Below, piece after piece: positions 11,561-23,771 of a stretch of DNA of 64,000 nucleotides. The notes beneath the pieces are model-generated. The model searched no databases. It was not told the DNA's origin and was given only the letters and a program-made list of their open reading frames with translations. Position numbers and translations under genes: made by a program. The stretch lies in contig CM065384.1 in NCBI GenBank assembly GCA_033060915.1, positions 17,097,501 to 17,161,500 of the forward strand. Reading direction: 5' to 3'. Numbering within the stretch: position 1 is the stretch's first letter; every line of letters starts with the position of its first letter. Origin of the DNA: Euryodendron excelsum. Lineage: Eukaryota > Streptophyta > Magnoliopsida > Ericales > Pentaphylacaceae.

Positions 11561-12818
11561 CATTCTCGGCCTTTCGAAACATTCCCAGACCTTGTGGAGT
11601 CACTCGTAGTAGAGTCAATCCAAAAATTACACAGTAGTCACTAATACAGGTGCCCAAATCTTTTGCCTTGCATATCAAGGGTTGAAAGATTCATTTCTTG
11701 CTGCCCTTAAACTTTCCTAAGTGTTTGACGCCATAAGCAGTGGCGACAAGCCAAAGATTGGCCTGGAGCCACTCCTAATAGCGCTAAAAACAAATTTACC
11801 CTGGTGCCACTGCAACAGGTGCCAGGTCAGTCTTGTGTCTATAAATACAAAGCTTCCCCCTGCGTGAAAAGGGTTCACAAACTCAATCTAGAGACCCTAC
11901 TTTTTGAAATTATAGAGCTCGAAGTCTCTCCAAAACCTTAGCCTCTCTAGTCTCTTCAAACCCTAGCCTCCATATACTTAACCCTAACACTAATACACCC
12001 TCCATACACTTATACACAAGCCGTCAAAGCCTCCATTGAAGACTCAAAGTACTGCAACTTGAAAGCTCTCAAGAATCAAGCAAAGCAAAGCAAATAAAGC
12101 AAGAAAACAAGAAGAATACAATGTAGGCTCTTTTTTTTATGTTTATGTACTTCCCCCCCCCCCCCCCCCCCCCCCCTCTCTCTTCCTCCCTCTTAACCCA
12201 CTTTCTTCTATTTTAATCCTCTATCTTCTTCCCCCCTTCTTGCATGCTTAAAACAAGGGATTCTCCAATTCATGTGTCTGAAGGATTGTTGAAAGTCACC
12301 ATGTCGGAGGCTTTCTTCTAATTTAACCTTAGACGATGTGGATTCAGCCCCCTTGATTATGTGATGAAGCCTAAATCTTGTATGTTCACGACCCTACTTG
12401 CATTGTGCATATCATATTCATTTATCCATTCAAAACTTGTTTTCAAAGTGTTTTTCAAAACTTGCATCAAAATTCTCTTTCAAACTTGCATTCAAAGTCT
12501 CTTTTTCAAACATGTGTTCAAAATCACAGTCTTAAAGTGATTCTAGTCATTCTATGGTTAGGGTTGCTTTAGAAAAATGTTATATTTATTGTGACCATCA
12601 ATGTCCATATTTTGGGTGTAAACCCTAAATTTTTTTTCATCAAAACCACAATCTTAAGATGATTCTAGCCATTTCATGGTTAGGATTGTTTTAGAAAAAT
12701 GTGATACTCAATGTGATCATATTGGTCCATATTTCAAATCCATGTTATTTTCAAAACCACCAACTTAGAATGGTTCTAATATCTTCATAGTTAGAATAAT
12801 TTTAGGAAAGTGTATATG
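11561..12818 (+). mobile_element. fragment of an Ogre/Tat-type LTR
   Basis: This follows the middle of the 5.4-kb LTR at 27057-32439 (about 28690-29780) with clear similarity: GTAGTCACTAATACAGG, the GGCGCCA-like motifs, TATA box TATAAATA at 11840-11847, the AAGGGTTCACAAACTCAA leader, and the segment ending TTAGGAAAGTG. It loses similarity at about 12818. Its left part is displaced by SIRE-like element 2. It includes a 24-base C run at 12153-12176. Confidence 0.78.
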
Positions 12819-14055
12819 CGATTTTTCTATTAATTTTCCAAACAGAAAGTTAATATTGTAACAAATTAGAAGTGTAAGGACTTAATTGTTATGATTAAAA
12901 TTGAAGATTCTAAAGTAAAATTTTGTATAAATTGTAAGGATACAAAGTGTAATTAACTCTATTTCTTTCTACAAGTCTGCTTCTTGATTGGTTTAGGGTG
13001 ATCATTTCATCATTCCTCTCATTTACATAAACTAAAAAGTATGTATTAACGAGAAAGGATTACATGCATTTAATGAAGCAATAGTAGTTAAATATGATCA
13101 AACTAAGGGGAACGGCCACAGTTACATTGATGATAGTTACATGCTTGAGTTGATTATAGTTATTACTTAATTATATGAGTTTAATTTTGATACACTGACA
13201 GTGTAGAATTTTTTTACATAAGCGGGTATTAGAACGCAACATGTGTCTATAAGTCTTACTTTTTTATATTGTATTTAAATTCTAAAAGACACGTGTCGTA
13301 CTCTGATATTCTGCTTGTGTAAAAATTTTTTACATTGTCAGTACATTAAAACTAAACTTTAATTATACTGATCATAGTTACTGTTTAATTTACTAACAGT
13401 TATTACAAAATGTGATTATAGTATGGTAACTCTGAGTCACATTTATGATAATTGCTGCTTCCATTTGCTATAATTACTTTTTCCTAACACCACAAAAGGT
13501 AAGATTACAAAGCATTGATATCTTAGAAAGTCCTCTAAGATATTGGACAAAAATCCCAAACTAAGTTAAAGGAGTGAATCTCAACCTTTGACTGAATGAA
13601 TTTTCATATAAAACTTTAATCATAATATCATTATACAGTTTCAATTAGATAGCAAGACATGTTTTTATTTAGGTGCATGACCAGTTAAAAAACGTAAGTG
13701 TACTTAGAAATGACCAGGATAGTCAACGTCATTGCAATTCTATGCTTTGGTTGCTTGTTCTCATGACAAAAGGGGAGCTAGCATCATTTTTTTTTTTAGT
13801 TTTTTGGTAGAACAAAATTAAAAACTTAAAACTATAGGTTATTCAGGGGAGGCCGATCATATCATCAACAAGATTTTCGGTTTAACTCAAAGCTTCTTCC
13901 ATAACTACTAGAGCTTTTTCCTAGTCATTTTCCGTGGGAATAAAAATATCAACACAGTTGTTTCATTTCTTGTTTATATGCTTTATTGAACAGTGAGTCC
14001 TCTAGAGTAAGAATCTTGAGTCTTCAATGAAATGTGTGATAGGTCCTGACTTCAT
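12819..14055. other. intergenic, no gene seen apart from a MITE
   Basis: AT-rich DNA with short T runs. I find no coding frame with recognisable content. The only structure I can support is the foldback element at 13176-13358. Confidence 0.6.
13176..13358. mobile_element. MITE, Mutator-like by 9-bp target duplication
   Basis: A 183-bp foldback. The left arm (AGTTTAATTTTGATACACTG, from 13178) pairs imperfectly with the right arm, which reads AGTTTAGTTTTAATGTACTG on the minus strand from 13358. Both arms continue with GACAGTGTA/GACAATGTA and A-C-A-T/C-A-A-G-C-G/A-G. The nine bases TTAATTATA occur on both sides (13167-13175 and 13359-13367), a duplication length typical of Mutator-like elements. 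No coding capacity. The AT-rich duplication could partly be chance. Confidence 0.65.
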
Positions 14056-16230
14056 TGATAGGTTGATCCTTGTTGACTCAAGGTTAATTCCCATGTTGAT
14101 TTTGATGATAACTAAACCTTGTGTTATTTTTAGTAATGAATCTACTTAGTGTGCAGATTAACAGAGTTCATAACTTAGACTTAAAGTTGAATCTTAAGTC
14201 TAATACATGTTAAAGAGAATGCACAACAAATTCAAGAAGCAAGCAATGAATTCAAAGAGCTATGCAATGAACCAAACTGAGAAATGATGCCTATCTCTAC
14301 TTCAAGCAAATGTCTTACATTCGAAGAGATTGAAGGTGTTCAATTAAAGCTTCTTTCAAGTGTGCATAGTTTAAATGAAGATTGATTTGCAAGATAAACT
14401 GAAGACTTCATCAGTTGAGGAGGTGCAATGTTCAGTTAAAAATGAAGAATAGAGATATTGTAAATGCCTAAAGAAGATTTCATCAGAATTTGCAAAGATC
14501 AGTTGAAGAGGCGCAATGCTCAGTTGAAGATGTATTGTTTGTTGAAGAATTTGGAAAATGCTCAAGAGATGATTTCATCTGGTATGCTAAAGACCAATTC
14601 AAGACAGTGTGATTGAAGTTGCTGAGAAGATGGCTCACAATAAATATCTGATCTCTACATGGAATCCAAGTGAAGAATTCTTCTACAAATGATCAATCAA
14701 GACTAGATGTATGAAGAGACTTCATCATATCTGCAATGGTCTCATTGAAGTGATCTTTAATGAATAATGAAGAATTACTAACAAAAAGAGAAAATCAGAA
14801 ATGAAGTATTATGGAGCTCTATGTAGTTGAGGAAGCTGTGGAAATGAAGTAGAAAAGATGAACATTGATCTAATAAAGCTTTGATTGTTTGAGATTCAAG
14901 AAGAAGATCAATATCCAATAATTGATTCAATTCAAATTGAATAGAAGTTAACTCTGATGAGTTAAAGAGATTTGATTGATCATCATACCCCAAAGACATA
15001 CTCCTTGAAGATCTTATACCTATGCTAAGATGATCTGAATCATTAGAAGATAGAATACAGAGTTCTGGACAATGAGAAGACTCATGGAAATGAGGAGTCG
15101 CCTCCTGATCACAGAAGCAAAAAGGCCTGGAGACAAATTGAACAATGAGGGGACTCATGGAAATGAGGTGTCGCCTCTTGAACACAGAAACAAAAAGCTT
15201 GGAGACCAAGTAGGCAATGAGTGAACACATTGTCATGAAGTGTCGCCTCATGGAGACAGACGCGAAAACATGAAGATGAAATGAACAATGAGCAGACACA
15301 TAAAGACGAAGTGTCGCCTCTTGGTAGCAAAAGTAAAAAGGCTTGAAGTTTAAACGATCAATGAGCGGACACATGATAATGAAGTGTCGCCTCATAACAG
15401 TAAAAGCCGAAGATGTGAAGACAGAATGAACGAGGAGTCGCCTCATCGACCTGAAGAGGGGACTCATGAACTCAGTGAACATCGTCTGGTAAATGCAGAA
15501 GCAGGAAGTGTCGACTCCACAGACCTGGAGCCGACTCCCTCTGTTATAACGGCTATTTTTCTTAACGTTATAACAGACTGGATGCGCATGAATGATACCC
15601 AACCACCTCCAACGGATGGAATCAATGCAAGGGTATATATACTAGCCTCTAACTGCATTTATATAAAAGAATCAAGAGGAAGAAACAACTAGAGACAAGA
15701 ATCACTGATCAACCTGATATTCCTGAACATTCTTCCTGTTTCATTCTTGAGTGAGCTTTGATTGTAAATCTACTCTTGCTAGAGAGTTTGTTTGTTACTT
15801 GTATATTCATATACACTTGTAATTGAGAGTTTAAAGAGTTCTCTTGTGTGAAGCAAAACTCTTGTAAGTTTGAGTGGAGCTTGGACAAAACCACTTGGGG
15901 GTTTGAAGAGCTCAGTAAGGAATTCTTTGTAAAGTGAGCTGAGCACTTTGTCAATCAATGGCCCATCTTGTAATAGGTGATTACATAGTGGAAGAAGACT
16001 TCAAGGAGGTCTTGGGGTGAGGACGTAGACCATGGTTTGTGGTTGAATCTCGGTAAATATGTGTCTCTCTTCTATTGCTCTGTTTTCTTTACTTCCATTG
16101 ATTACATTGCTTTGCACATAGATTAATCACTGCTATATTGTTTAGATTAATTTTAATTAATCTTAACTTGTATTAATCTTCGAAAGAAACTCAATTCACC
16201 CCCCCTCTTGGGTTGCCTTTTAGACCAACA
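14056..16230 (+). mobile_element. solo LTR, SIRE-like
   Basis: About 2.17 kb closely resembling the LTR at 295-2458 (reverse strand there): GGTTGATCCTTGTTGACTC near the start, GTCGCCTC-motif array at 15090-15440, TATATATA at 15634-15641, and end CCTTTTAGACCAACA at 16230. There is no primer site after it and no purine tract before it, so it is a solo LTR. The start is uncertain by a few tens of bases and I could not find a matching target duplication (ACTAG follows the end). Confidence 0.8.
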
Positions 16231-16740
16231 ACTAGAACACCTTCAGGATCTCATTGGGGTGAGAAGGTGGCAACAGCCACTGTCTAGAATCCTCAGGTCT
16301 CGTTGGCGTGAGAAGGTGATGAGACCTTTGCGACAACCACTACCTAATTGTTCCAAATCTCGTTGGGGCGAGACCTTAGCGAGAAGGTGGCGAAATCTGC
16401 TAGATTATCTAGTTTTGAACTCCTTTGTCCTCGATTAGACGTCCAAGCCCTCCTTAGCATTGGTTTGAACATACATGACATACTAGGACATAAATACAAT
16501 ATTTTTTATCAAAAGATTGTGCTAATTACAATTAGATCTTACAAACCCTATTTGAAATGCTAAGGTGAGTCCCTTGTAAATTGTTCATAGCTTAATTTAT
16601 GTAATTGCGGTGTTAGGTAACTTTCCAATGTGTCCCTAGATCCACTTGAATCCCTCATCTTTTAGTAAGCCACCAAATCCAACAAGGCAGGGTCTCCTCT
16701 TAAGCTAGCGTGTAATAGTCACTTGTCTATTGTCTGCCAC
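16231..16740. other. intergenic, short internal duplications, no gene seen
   Basis: The first 180 bases contain three diverged copies of a TCTCGTTGGGGTGAGAAGG-like segment (about 16247, 16297, 16352). The remainder is unremarkable. The small open frames here overlap these copies and have no recognisable protein signature. Confidence 0.5.
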
Positions 16741-17223
16741 TAAGGATGTCAATTGGGCCAAGCCGGGCCGACCTAGGCCGTGGCCCATAGGGCTAAGGCC
16801 AGGCTTTGTGGGCTTTGGTCATTTTTTGGGTCGGGCTGGGCCGAGCCAAAATATAAAAGTGAAGGACCAAGCCCATTCCACGATTCTAGGGATAAGCTTC
16901 AGCCTCGAGTTTTGACAGGTTTTTGGGTGTAGCAATATGTTTTTAAAATTAATAAAATTAGTTATAATAAATTATATACTATCATTCTATGAATTAGAAA
17001 TTTATTTGTAAGCTTATATATAGTTAATTTCTTTGAACTTATGTAAAAAAAACTTTATACTTACATTTATTATTATATAATTAATAAGAATTGCTAAGAT
17101 AAATTATTTATAAAATTAATAAACATGCTTAAAAAAAATAAATTTGAAAAGAGGAGATCATAGGTATAGATGAGGGGGGGTGTTTAAAAAAAATCAAATT
17201 GAATTTAAAGGAGAAAGAGCCAT

Positions 17224-17260
<37 letters not shown>

Positions 17261-17451
17261 AGAGGGGTTCACGTTCTCACAAATGAGTTTGGACTTGGAC
17301 TTGTGGGTCAAAATTTGAGCCGGATTTGAGCTTTTAGAAGAGAGGCTTAGATCCATTCATAAGGTACTCAAACTTGAACCAGACTAAGCTCAAATCAAGC
17401 TCGAACCAAACTTGGGCAATCCAAAAATTTCAAGCCGAATCTACATCCCTA
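16741..17451. mobile_element. non-autonomous hAT-like element
   Basis: The left end reads TAAGGATGTCAATTGGGCC and the right end, on the minus strand, reads TAGGGATGTAGATTCGGC: short inverted ends of the kind seen in plant hAT derivatives. The left part is full of GGGCCGGGCC/GGGCTGGGCC motifs typical of such elements. Flanks TCTGCCAC and TCTATCAC agree at 6 of 8 positions, fitting an old 8-bp target duplication. No transposase frame is present. It contains the long G run. Confidence 0.55.
17224..17259 (+). repeat. uninterrupted run of 36 G
   Basis: A single-base G tract directly readable in the sequence. It could form G-quadruplex, and its exact length is likely to be unreliable in any assembly. 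Confidence 0.95.
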
Positions 17452-18700
17452 TCTATCACTTTTAAGTCAACTCAATTCTTTTTGGTGAATATAGTGGTGG
17501 CCTGGAATGTTCACGGGTGGCGTTTGTCTCGTTGTTCCGAATTTTGCTCTCTTTGATTTATCCGGCTTTGTTTGCTCCAATCTCTGGTTGGTTTGACTAT
17601 AGTGGTAGTTGACGCCCTAGGCTTGGTAATGGGTCCTCAACTCTTCTCTTGACGCCTATATATTCTGTTCCTATATTTTCTCAATAAATTTCTTTTGCAG
17701 TTCAAAAATAAAATTAAAATTAAAATCTAATCGAGATTTATTGATGGACTCAAGTTGATGTGATCACTCGCGACTGACAAACGGTAACACTTCCCACAAA
17801 GTTTGACGATCAAGGTTGATTAGATTATTGCGCCAATTACGGCAGTCAAAATCTCAGTCTGTCATCCATGTGAAATGAGGTGGTGATCATGTTTACCCCC
17901 AAACAATAACATTTTAATAAGTGGGTGCCTATTGGTACTGCATTAAACGACAATAATTCCGATTAGAATCTCTTTGGCCGAGGAAGGGTTGATGTGGGTC
18001 GGAGATGAGAGAGAGAGAGAGAGGGAGAGAGAGAGCGCATTATTTTACAGCTTTTGTTAGCATATGTGGTCAGTATGGAAGAGATATTCCATCCTCATCC
18101 AACTATCAAAAGAAAACGTACCAGAACCGCTAGATATGTAATAAGACCTATCAAATAACACCACAGGCAACGCCATAATTTCATATCAGCCCGTTAAATG
18201 TTATCTTGGTTTAAGCATCAGTGCATGGCCTTGTGGCCAATACTGTTCATGGATTTTTCAAAGGCATTATTATGGAGGGTTTTTACACTAGAAAAGGGAA
18301 TTGCAGAGGGTGCAGACTTATGGTGGGGCACCCCCATGGCATTAGCAGCAGAGTGATTCCCCTCCAGCATGTGAAACTGATTTAACTTTTTCTTTCCGGG
18401 CATCGGGTGCGGACAACCTTCCTCCCACTGACGCTCTGAGACCCTCTCGATTGCTGAGCAGTTTGTCATTTGTCATCATCACTCACCTGCTGTTCCTACC
18501 TAACTCCCTTGAATCTCTCTCTCTCTCTCTATACATCTTCATGTATGTATTGTGTAATGTGTACCGTGTAGAAACTACAGTTTTCACAGAGAAAGAAAAA
18601 AAAAATCAACCAAATGGGTCCACGTTGTGAACTTTATTTATTTGTTCAAAATCAAAATAAGTAAAAACCCTGCTATAATTCCTGACGCCCATTGCCCACT
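17452..18700. other. intergenic upstream region of the thaumatin-like gene
   Basis: No gene seen. 17600-17735 ends in CTCAATAAATTTCTTTTGCAG followed by an A-rich stretch (TTCAAAAATAAAATTAAAA), which resembles the 3' tail of a plant L1-type LINE; this is weak. A (GA)n microsatellite is at about 18006-18034 and short CT runs near 18515-18530. Confidence 0.45.
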
Positions 18701-18709
18701 CCTTTTCCT

Positions 18710-18717
18710 TATAAAAT
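18710..18717 (+). promoter_or_regulatory. TATA box of the thaumatin-like gene
   Basis: TATAAAAT lies 112 bases before the start codon, giving a likely transcript start near 18742 and an 80-base leader. An ACGT core (CCACGTTG) lies about 90 bases upstream. Assignment is by position and sequence. Confidence 0.7.
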
Positions 18718-18821
18718 CCATACCAGCCTTAAGCTGTAAAAAGAGGAAGTAGAGGAGATACAGTCTTCTTTGCTGGACTGATAAAACTTCCCTTCATCTG
18801 CAACTTTGATCATCTACAGCC

Positions 18822-18901
18822 ATGGATGCAAGGCTGAGGCCTCTCTGCCTCTTCATCTCCTCTCTCTTCATAACCTACATTTCAGGTACTCACACTCTCT
18901 C

Positions 18902-18963
<62 letters not shown>

Positions 18964-20034
18964 CTAGGTAAGGTGGTTTTTAGTTTTTAAGAGTTGTTTC
19001 CTTGAGTTGGATTAGACTGCCTATACAGACATACACACACCCTCAAACTCTTACCAACAGAAACAGCACGATTGGCCCAAATGTATTGAATACGGATCAG
19101 TTTTGACAATGTGTGTTTTTCATGGTTGGACTTGGATTGTTTAATGTGGTGGTCATAGTAGAGCTTCTCTCTCTCTCTCTCTCTCCTGTGGTGCCACTAC
19201 ATTATATAGACCAACAAACACAAGCACAGTTCCTCCCTCCTAGCTCAACACTCACACAAAGTATGTTTTGCTCAAATGTGTTGAATGTGGACCATTTCTG
19301 ACAATGTGTGTGTTTTGGTTGGTTTATTATTATTAAATGTGGCGGTGGTGACAGGAGAGGTCTCTGCAACAACCATAACGCTCTACAACAAATGCAGCCA
19401 CCCAGTGTGGCCCGGCATCCAACCCGGCGCAGGGAAGCCCATTCTCGCGCGCGGCGGCTTCAAGCTCCCACCCAACAAGGCCTACTCCCTCAGCCTCCCT
19501 GCCGCCTGGTCCGGCCGCATCTGGGGCAGGCACGGCTGCTCCTTCGACGCCTCCGGCCACGGCCGCTGCGCCACCGGTGACTGTGGCGGCGCTCTTTTCT
19601 GCAACGGCCTCGGTGGAGCCCCTCCCGCCACCCTCGCCGAGATCACCCTAGGGAACGAGCAGGACTTCTACGACGTCAGCCTCGTCGACGGGTACAACCT
19701 CGCCATCTCTATCACGCCCTTCAAGGGCTCCGGCAAGTGTAGCTACGCCGGGTGCGTCAGCGATCTCAACATGATGTGCCCGGTGGGTCTGCAGGTCAGG
19801 TCCCGCGACAAGCGGCGCGTGGTGGCGTGCAAGAGCGCGTGCTTTGCGTTCAACTCGCCGAGGTACTGCTGCACCGGCAGCTTTGGGAATCCACAGTCTT
19901 GCAAGCCGACGGCGTACTCGAGGATATTCAAGGCGGCGTGTCCGAGAGCATACTCCTATGCATATGATGATCCCACTAGCATTGCCACTTGCAGGGGTGG
20001 CAACTACTTGGTCACCTTCTGCCCTCACCGCTAG
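18822..20034 (+). CDS. thaumatin-like protein (PR-5 family), two exons
   Basis: Exon 1 is 18822-18885 (ATG, signal-peptide residues with core LCLFISSLFITYIS, donor CAG|GTACTC) and exon 2 is 19355-20034 (acceptor GTGACAG|GA). Joined in phase they give 247 residues, normal for the family. Sixteen cysteines are present (from NKC at 35 to TFC near the end), the full set for eight disulfides. The thaumatin signature GHGRCATGDCGG is at 89-100. Candidate acidic-cleft (REDDD) residues are visible around R76, E117, D128 and D133. The protein is predicted secreted to the apoplast or wall; relatives bind glucans and take part in pathogen or stress responses. Exon 2 is far more GC-rich than the flanks. 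The 469-bp intron holds a long CT microsatellite and a duplicated copy of its own 3' end. No stop or frameshift is seen, so it is probably functional. Confidence 0.93.
18893..18960 (+). repeat. (CT)n microsatellite in the thaumatin-like intron
   Basis: About 68 bases of near-perfect CT repeat begin eight bases into the intron. A shorter (CT)n lies at about 19164-19186 and another at 20160-20188 beyond the stop codon. They are likely to be polymorphic in length. Confidence 0.95.
19079..19360 (+). repeat. direct duplication of the intron 3' end
   Basis: Copy 1 (about 19079-19163) and copy 2 (about 19273-19360) align along their length: AAATGTATTGAATACGGA versus AAATGTGTTGAATGTGGA, then TTGACAATGTGTGT versus CTGACAATGTGTGT, then TTTAATGTGGTGGTCATAG versus TTAAATGTGGCGGTGGTGACAG. 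Copy 2 contains the working splice acceptor; in copy 1 the corresponding acceptor has become CATAG followed by TAGAGC. Confidence 0.75.
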
Positions 20035-20060
20035 CTAGCTAATCCCCCTCCTCCCTAGCC

Positions 20061-20156
20061 ATTAGGCCTTTACTTTCTCTCTCTAGTTAGTATACGGTAT
20101 TTATGCTTGGGGGGGTGATTCCTACTGTGATCCTTCCTGTCTACCAATTAGGCCTT

Positions 20157-20195
<39 letters not shown>

Positions 20196-20240
20196 AAGTA
20201 GTATTCTGTAGTGATGTTTGGTGGGGACTGTTATCGGTGA
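20061..20240 (+). repeat. tandem duplication just after the thaumatin-like gene
   Basis: ATTAGGCCTTTACTTTCTCTCTC ... TAGTATACGGTATTTATGCTTGGGGGGG is followed by a diverged copy, ATTAGGCCTTTATTCTCTCTC ... AGTATTCTGTAGTGATGTTTGGTGGGG. The unit is about 90 bp plus CT expansion, probably within the 3' untranslated region. I see no clear AATAAA poly(A) signal nearby. Confidence 0.6.
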
Positions 20241-23200
20241 TTACTAGCTACTATCCGTACTATGATAGAAACTGATATCCTATATATATAGTATGTTTAG
20301 TTATATATTATATATGTTCACTGGATTTTGGTGTTGGGGCACTGCTACCGCGATTGATGATCCAACTGAGACCCACCAATTGCATCAGTCCGGTTGGTCT
20401 CGGTTGAGAATCACCGGTTTGCATGATTAGTCGCGGATTGATGATGGGTCTCCGTTGAGGTGGCCTCAATCAAACATGCTTTGCTTGGTATTAATCTTGT
20501 TGGACAGCTTTACTCATGCATTGCTTGGCTCCAGAGTCGCTTTGCAGGGCTTGTTTGCAATCCTCCATTCTATGCTTTTTTTTTTTTTTGTGTTATTCAT
20601 TTTCAAAAATAGTACTCACGCTTAAATAAAATTGGTCTAGTTGCATTACTCAACAATTCATTTGATCTAAAGAACTTTAGCCCTGGGATTCCTTTGGCGT
20701 TGTTTTGGACCATTTTTCGGATGTATTCTGCCTTTGGATGTTTTCGTAATACATCAGGGGCTAAAATTGGAATAAAAAAATTGATATTTGACTCTGTCAC
20801 GATTGTTTGGCAGTATATTTAATAATCAATGTAATAAACTCTTATAGAAAATGCTATTTCTTCAAAAAAAAAAATTATAGAAAAATGTCAGTATAGATAG
20901 TATGGCAAAAGGATATTTTGATATTTGAAAGTTATCACGTTTGTTATTTTGTTTTGAAGTAAATTGACGCTTAATCGGTCACATTATTTTAGTGAAAGTT
21001 GATATTGGTATGAATTTTTTTTCATGGTATTGAGGGTTTGCATTTATGTCTGCATTTCAGACTAATTTGTATTTTTAGGTTTGAAAAATTAAAGAGAGCA
21101 CCAGTCTGTTTGGAACTTGGGAAAATGAAGAGATGATGGGCCCTTGAATTGCAAGGGAATATGAGAATGGTGGAAGAAATAATAAGCTTGGACTCAGATT
21201 GGATTGAGTTTAAGGCCTTGTTTGGATTCATTTTTTTTTATATGGATTTTTTTGGCTTTCTACTTTTCTTTTCTTTTTGTCCTGATGATTTTTTTTTTTT
21301 TTTCTTCATTCATCAGCAAAAGAGAACAAATTTTATTGACTCGGAAAAAGAGTACATGGCTACGCATCACTGAAAAGGGAATCCCAAATCAAACCAGACG
21401 TAGGTTTAGCTGAAGACAATTGCCGCTAAACCTTTTTTTTTTTTTTTGGTGACTTTAGGTTAAAAACTACTAAAACAAAGCTAGAAGTTAAAAGTTCATT
21501 TAAAAAAAAGGTTACATCCAAAGTTAAAATAAATTCTTTATGAAGAAGGAAATAGCTGATAATAGAAAGTTTAGTTATTATATATAATGAAATAAATTGT
21601 AATGTAAAATGAAGTAGTTTTGAGAATGCACTCGTCTGGTCCATCAATGGCTAACCCATGATTTTTGTTGAGAAGGGTTCAAGGTAAAGTTTTTAAATTT
21701 TGGAGGTGAATACACTATATTTTATCCTACATATTCAAAAGTTTATAGGGGTAAACAAAATTTTGAAAAATTTGGGTCATCCGGCATTGTGGTCCATTGA
21801 TCGATAAAATGAAAAGGATCCAAATCATTTTTCAGTAGATATCTTTTCAAAAGGTATAATAACATACGAATTTTCGTACAAAATAATGTGTCAAAATCAA
21901 AGCTTTTCACTTCAAAACAAAATACTCATTGTAATAATTTTTAATTATAAAACTGTCAATGACACATTATTTTAGGGGGAGTTTCTATCGAAATTTTGTA
22001 TAGGAATAACAATTTTCCTTTTCAAATGGGTGTTAATCTAAAACTAAAGCTATTCTATTAGGCTCCATAGAAATTCACGGGTATCCCATTGCTATTAATA
22101 ATTTGGCTAGCTACTTAGGAAAGGGTTCCATTTACCACATCACCCAAGGTACTTTCAATAGTTTTATACATAATTATAGCAAGAGTTGAAATGGCCCCAC
22201 TATAACTATTGAGTAATTGTTAATAGGTTGTTGCTAACGTATGTTCTTAGGAGAGAATTTTTAACACTATGTAAAATCAAACAAAGTATGTTTAAATTGT
22301 ACTCTAAATACACATGTTAGCTTTTTCATTCTTAAATTTATTTTCATTCCAAATTTAATAAATGTAATTGCAGTCAATTTTCTCACAAAGTTGCTGTCAT
22401 TAATTAAACATTATCCTTAGAAGGATTTCATATTATGTCTGAATCTCAAATATGCCTAGGGGAAAGAAAATAAAATTAATTACACATATCCATTTTATGG
22501 GTGACTAAACAAAAAAAAAAAAAAAAATTTGTAAATGACAAATAGATGTTTGTAATTTTTTATTTATTTACATAACTCAACCAAATAAAAAAATGAAAAA
22601 ATTAAGTTCTTTCACTTTATTTTTTACCTATTTCACTTTTTCTTTATTTTTTTTACTCATATATTCAGGATCCAAGAATAGTTTTACGTGACCTAAACTA
22701 CAAATGTTGAGCAAGTACTAAATCCATAACCATTATATAATTTAAAAAATTCTACACATAATTTCACTTCTCACGGTATTTCCTCACTCTTGCACATAAG
22801 AGAGTGAATTCTATATATATTTATTAATGGGTTCTATTCCTTCAATCTAACAGGGAGACACAAGAATGAAGAATATAATAATGTATCCTATAATTTGTTT
22901 ATAACCTCCTTTTTGATAAGGCTGGGCACACTTATATGCCGGGAAAACTGCAGTTGTTGTCTTATTCTAACACTATCGGTTGTCTTAGTAAATCATTTTA
23001 AGAAAAGACGCATCTAATAAAGCTCTTTGACTCCCTCGTATCCTATTAATTTTTCACTTTTTGTTTGTGATTAGGTGCTTCCCACGAGGAAAAAAGAGTG
23101 GAAATGATTTGGGTTTGATAAACATGGGTCATCTCCTTTGGCTTTAAGACCATATTGCTTTCACTGTATATAATTATGTGTGTACGAAAAAAAAAAACCA

Positions 23201-23771
23201 TGTTCGTATTACTTATTCCCACCTCTTTTCCGCAAACGCACGCAAGAAAAACTTTACTGCACGCGCCCCACGGCTTCCATCCCCTAAAACTTTATTGCAA
23301 TCAAAAGAAAAGTACTTTTTCTTTTTCTTTTTGGTTTTTGACCCATAAAAGAAAAGCCATGCATGGCTTTTTAATTTGGCCTTTCCGGATTCCAATTTGA
23401 ATAAAAAGAAAAGTATCCACATGCCCATTTGAAAATGTATTAACATTCTATATTATAAACAAAAAGGAATAATTAGGCTTTATAATACTTTTTAACTAAT
23501 CAACCAAACCTTTCAACAACAGTAATCATTAAAAATAAATTCATAAAATTTTGGTGCAACAGTTAGATATGAATTCAACAACCTCTAAAAACATTTTGAG
23601 AATTAGAAATGGAAGGTTTATTTGGAAGCTTAACGTGAAAATGTAATAATCCAAATATTGTGTTTCTATAATATTAGACCTTATAATTATCTCCTATTGG
23701 CCCATTTCCGTGCATAGATCTATTGTAGAGGAATCTGTTTGGGTGGTCCTGTTGTGAATGGACACAAATGT
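20241..23771. other. AT-rich intergenic region
   Basis: 3.5 kb with no convincing gene. Small open frames are low-complexity (long T and A runs at about 20577, 21290, 21433, 22510 and 23190). A foldback at 21850-22030 is the only structure I can support. Confidence 0.55.
21850..22030. repeat. foldback sequence, possible MITE
   Basis: AAAATAATGTGTCA at 21880-21893 is matched by its exact complement TGACACATTATTTT at 21960-21973. The outer arms also pair imperfectly (TTCAAAAGGTATAATAAC against GTTATTCC...CTTTTGAA). I could not define ends or a target duplication. Confidence 0.4.

Noticed and set aside
17600..17735. LINE 3' end
   Set aside because: Tail-like sequence only, with no coding part or target duplication; mentioned in the region note but not called as an element.
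19333..20028. Open frames antisense to the thaumatin-like exon
   Set aside because: They arise from GC-rich codon use of the real exon and have no conserved motif.
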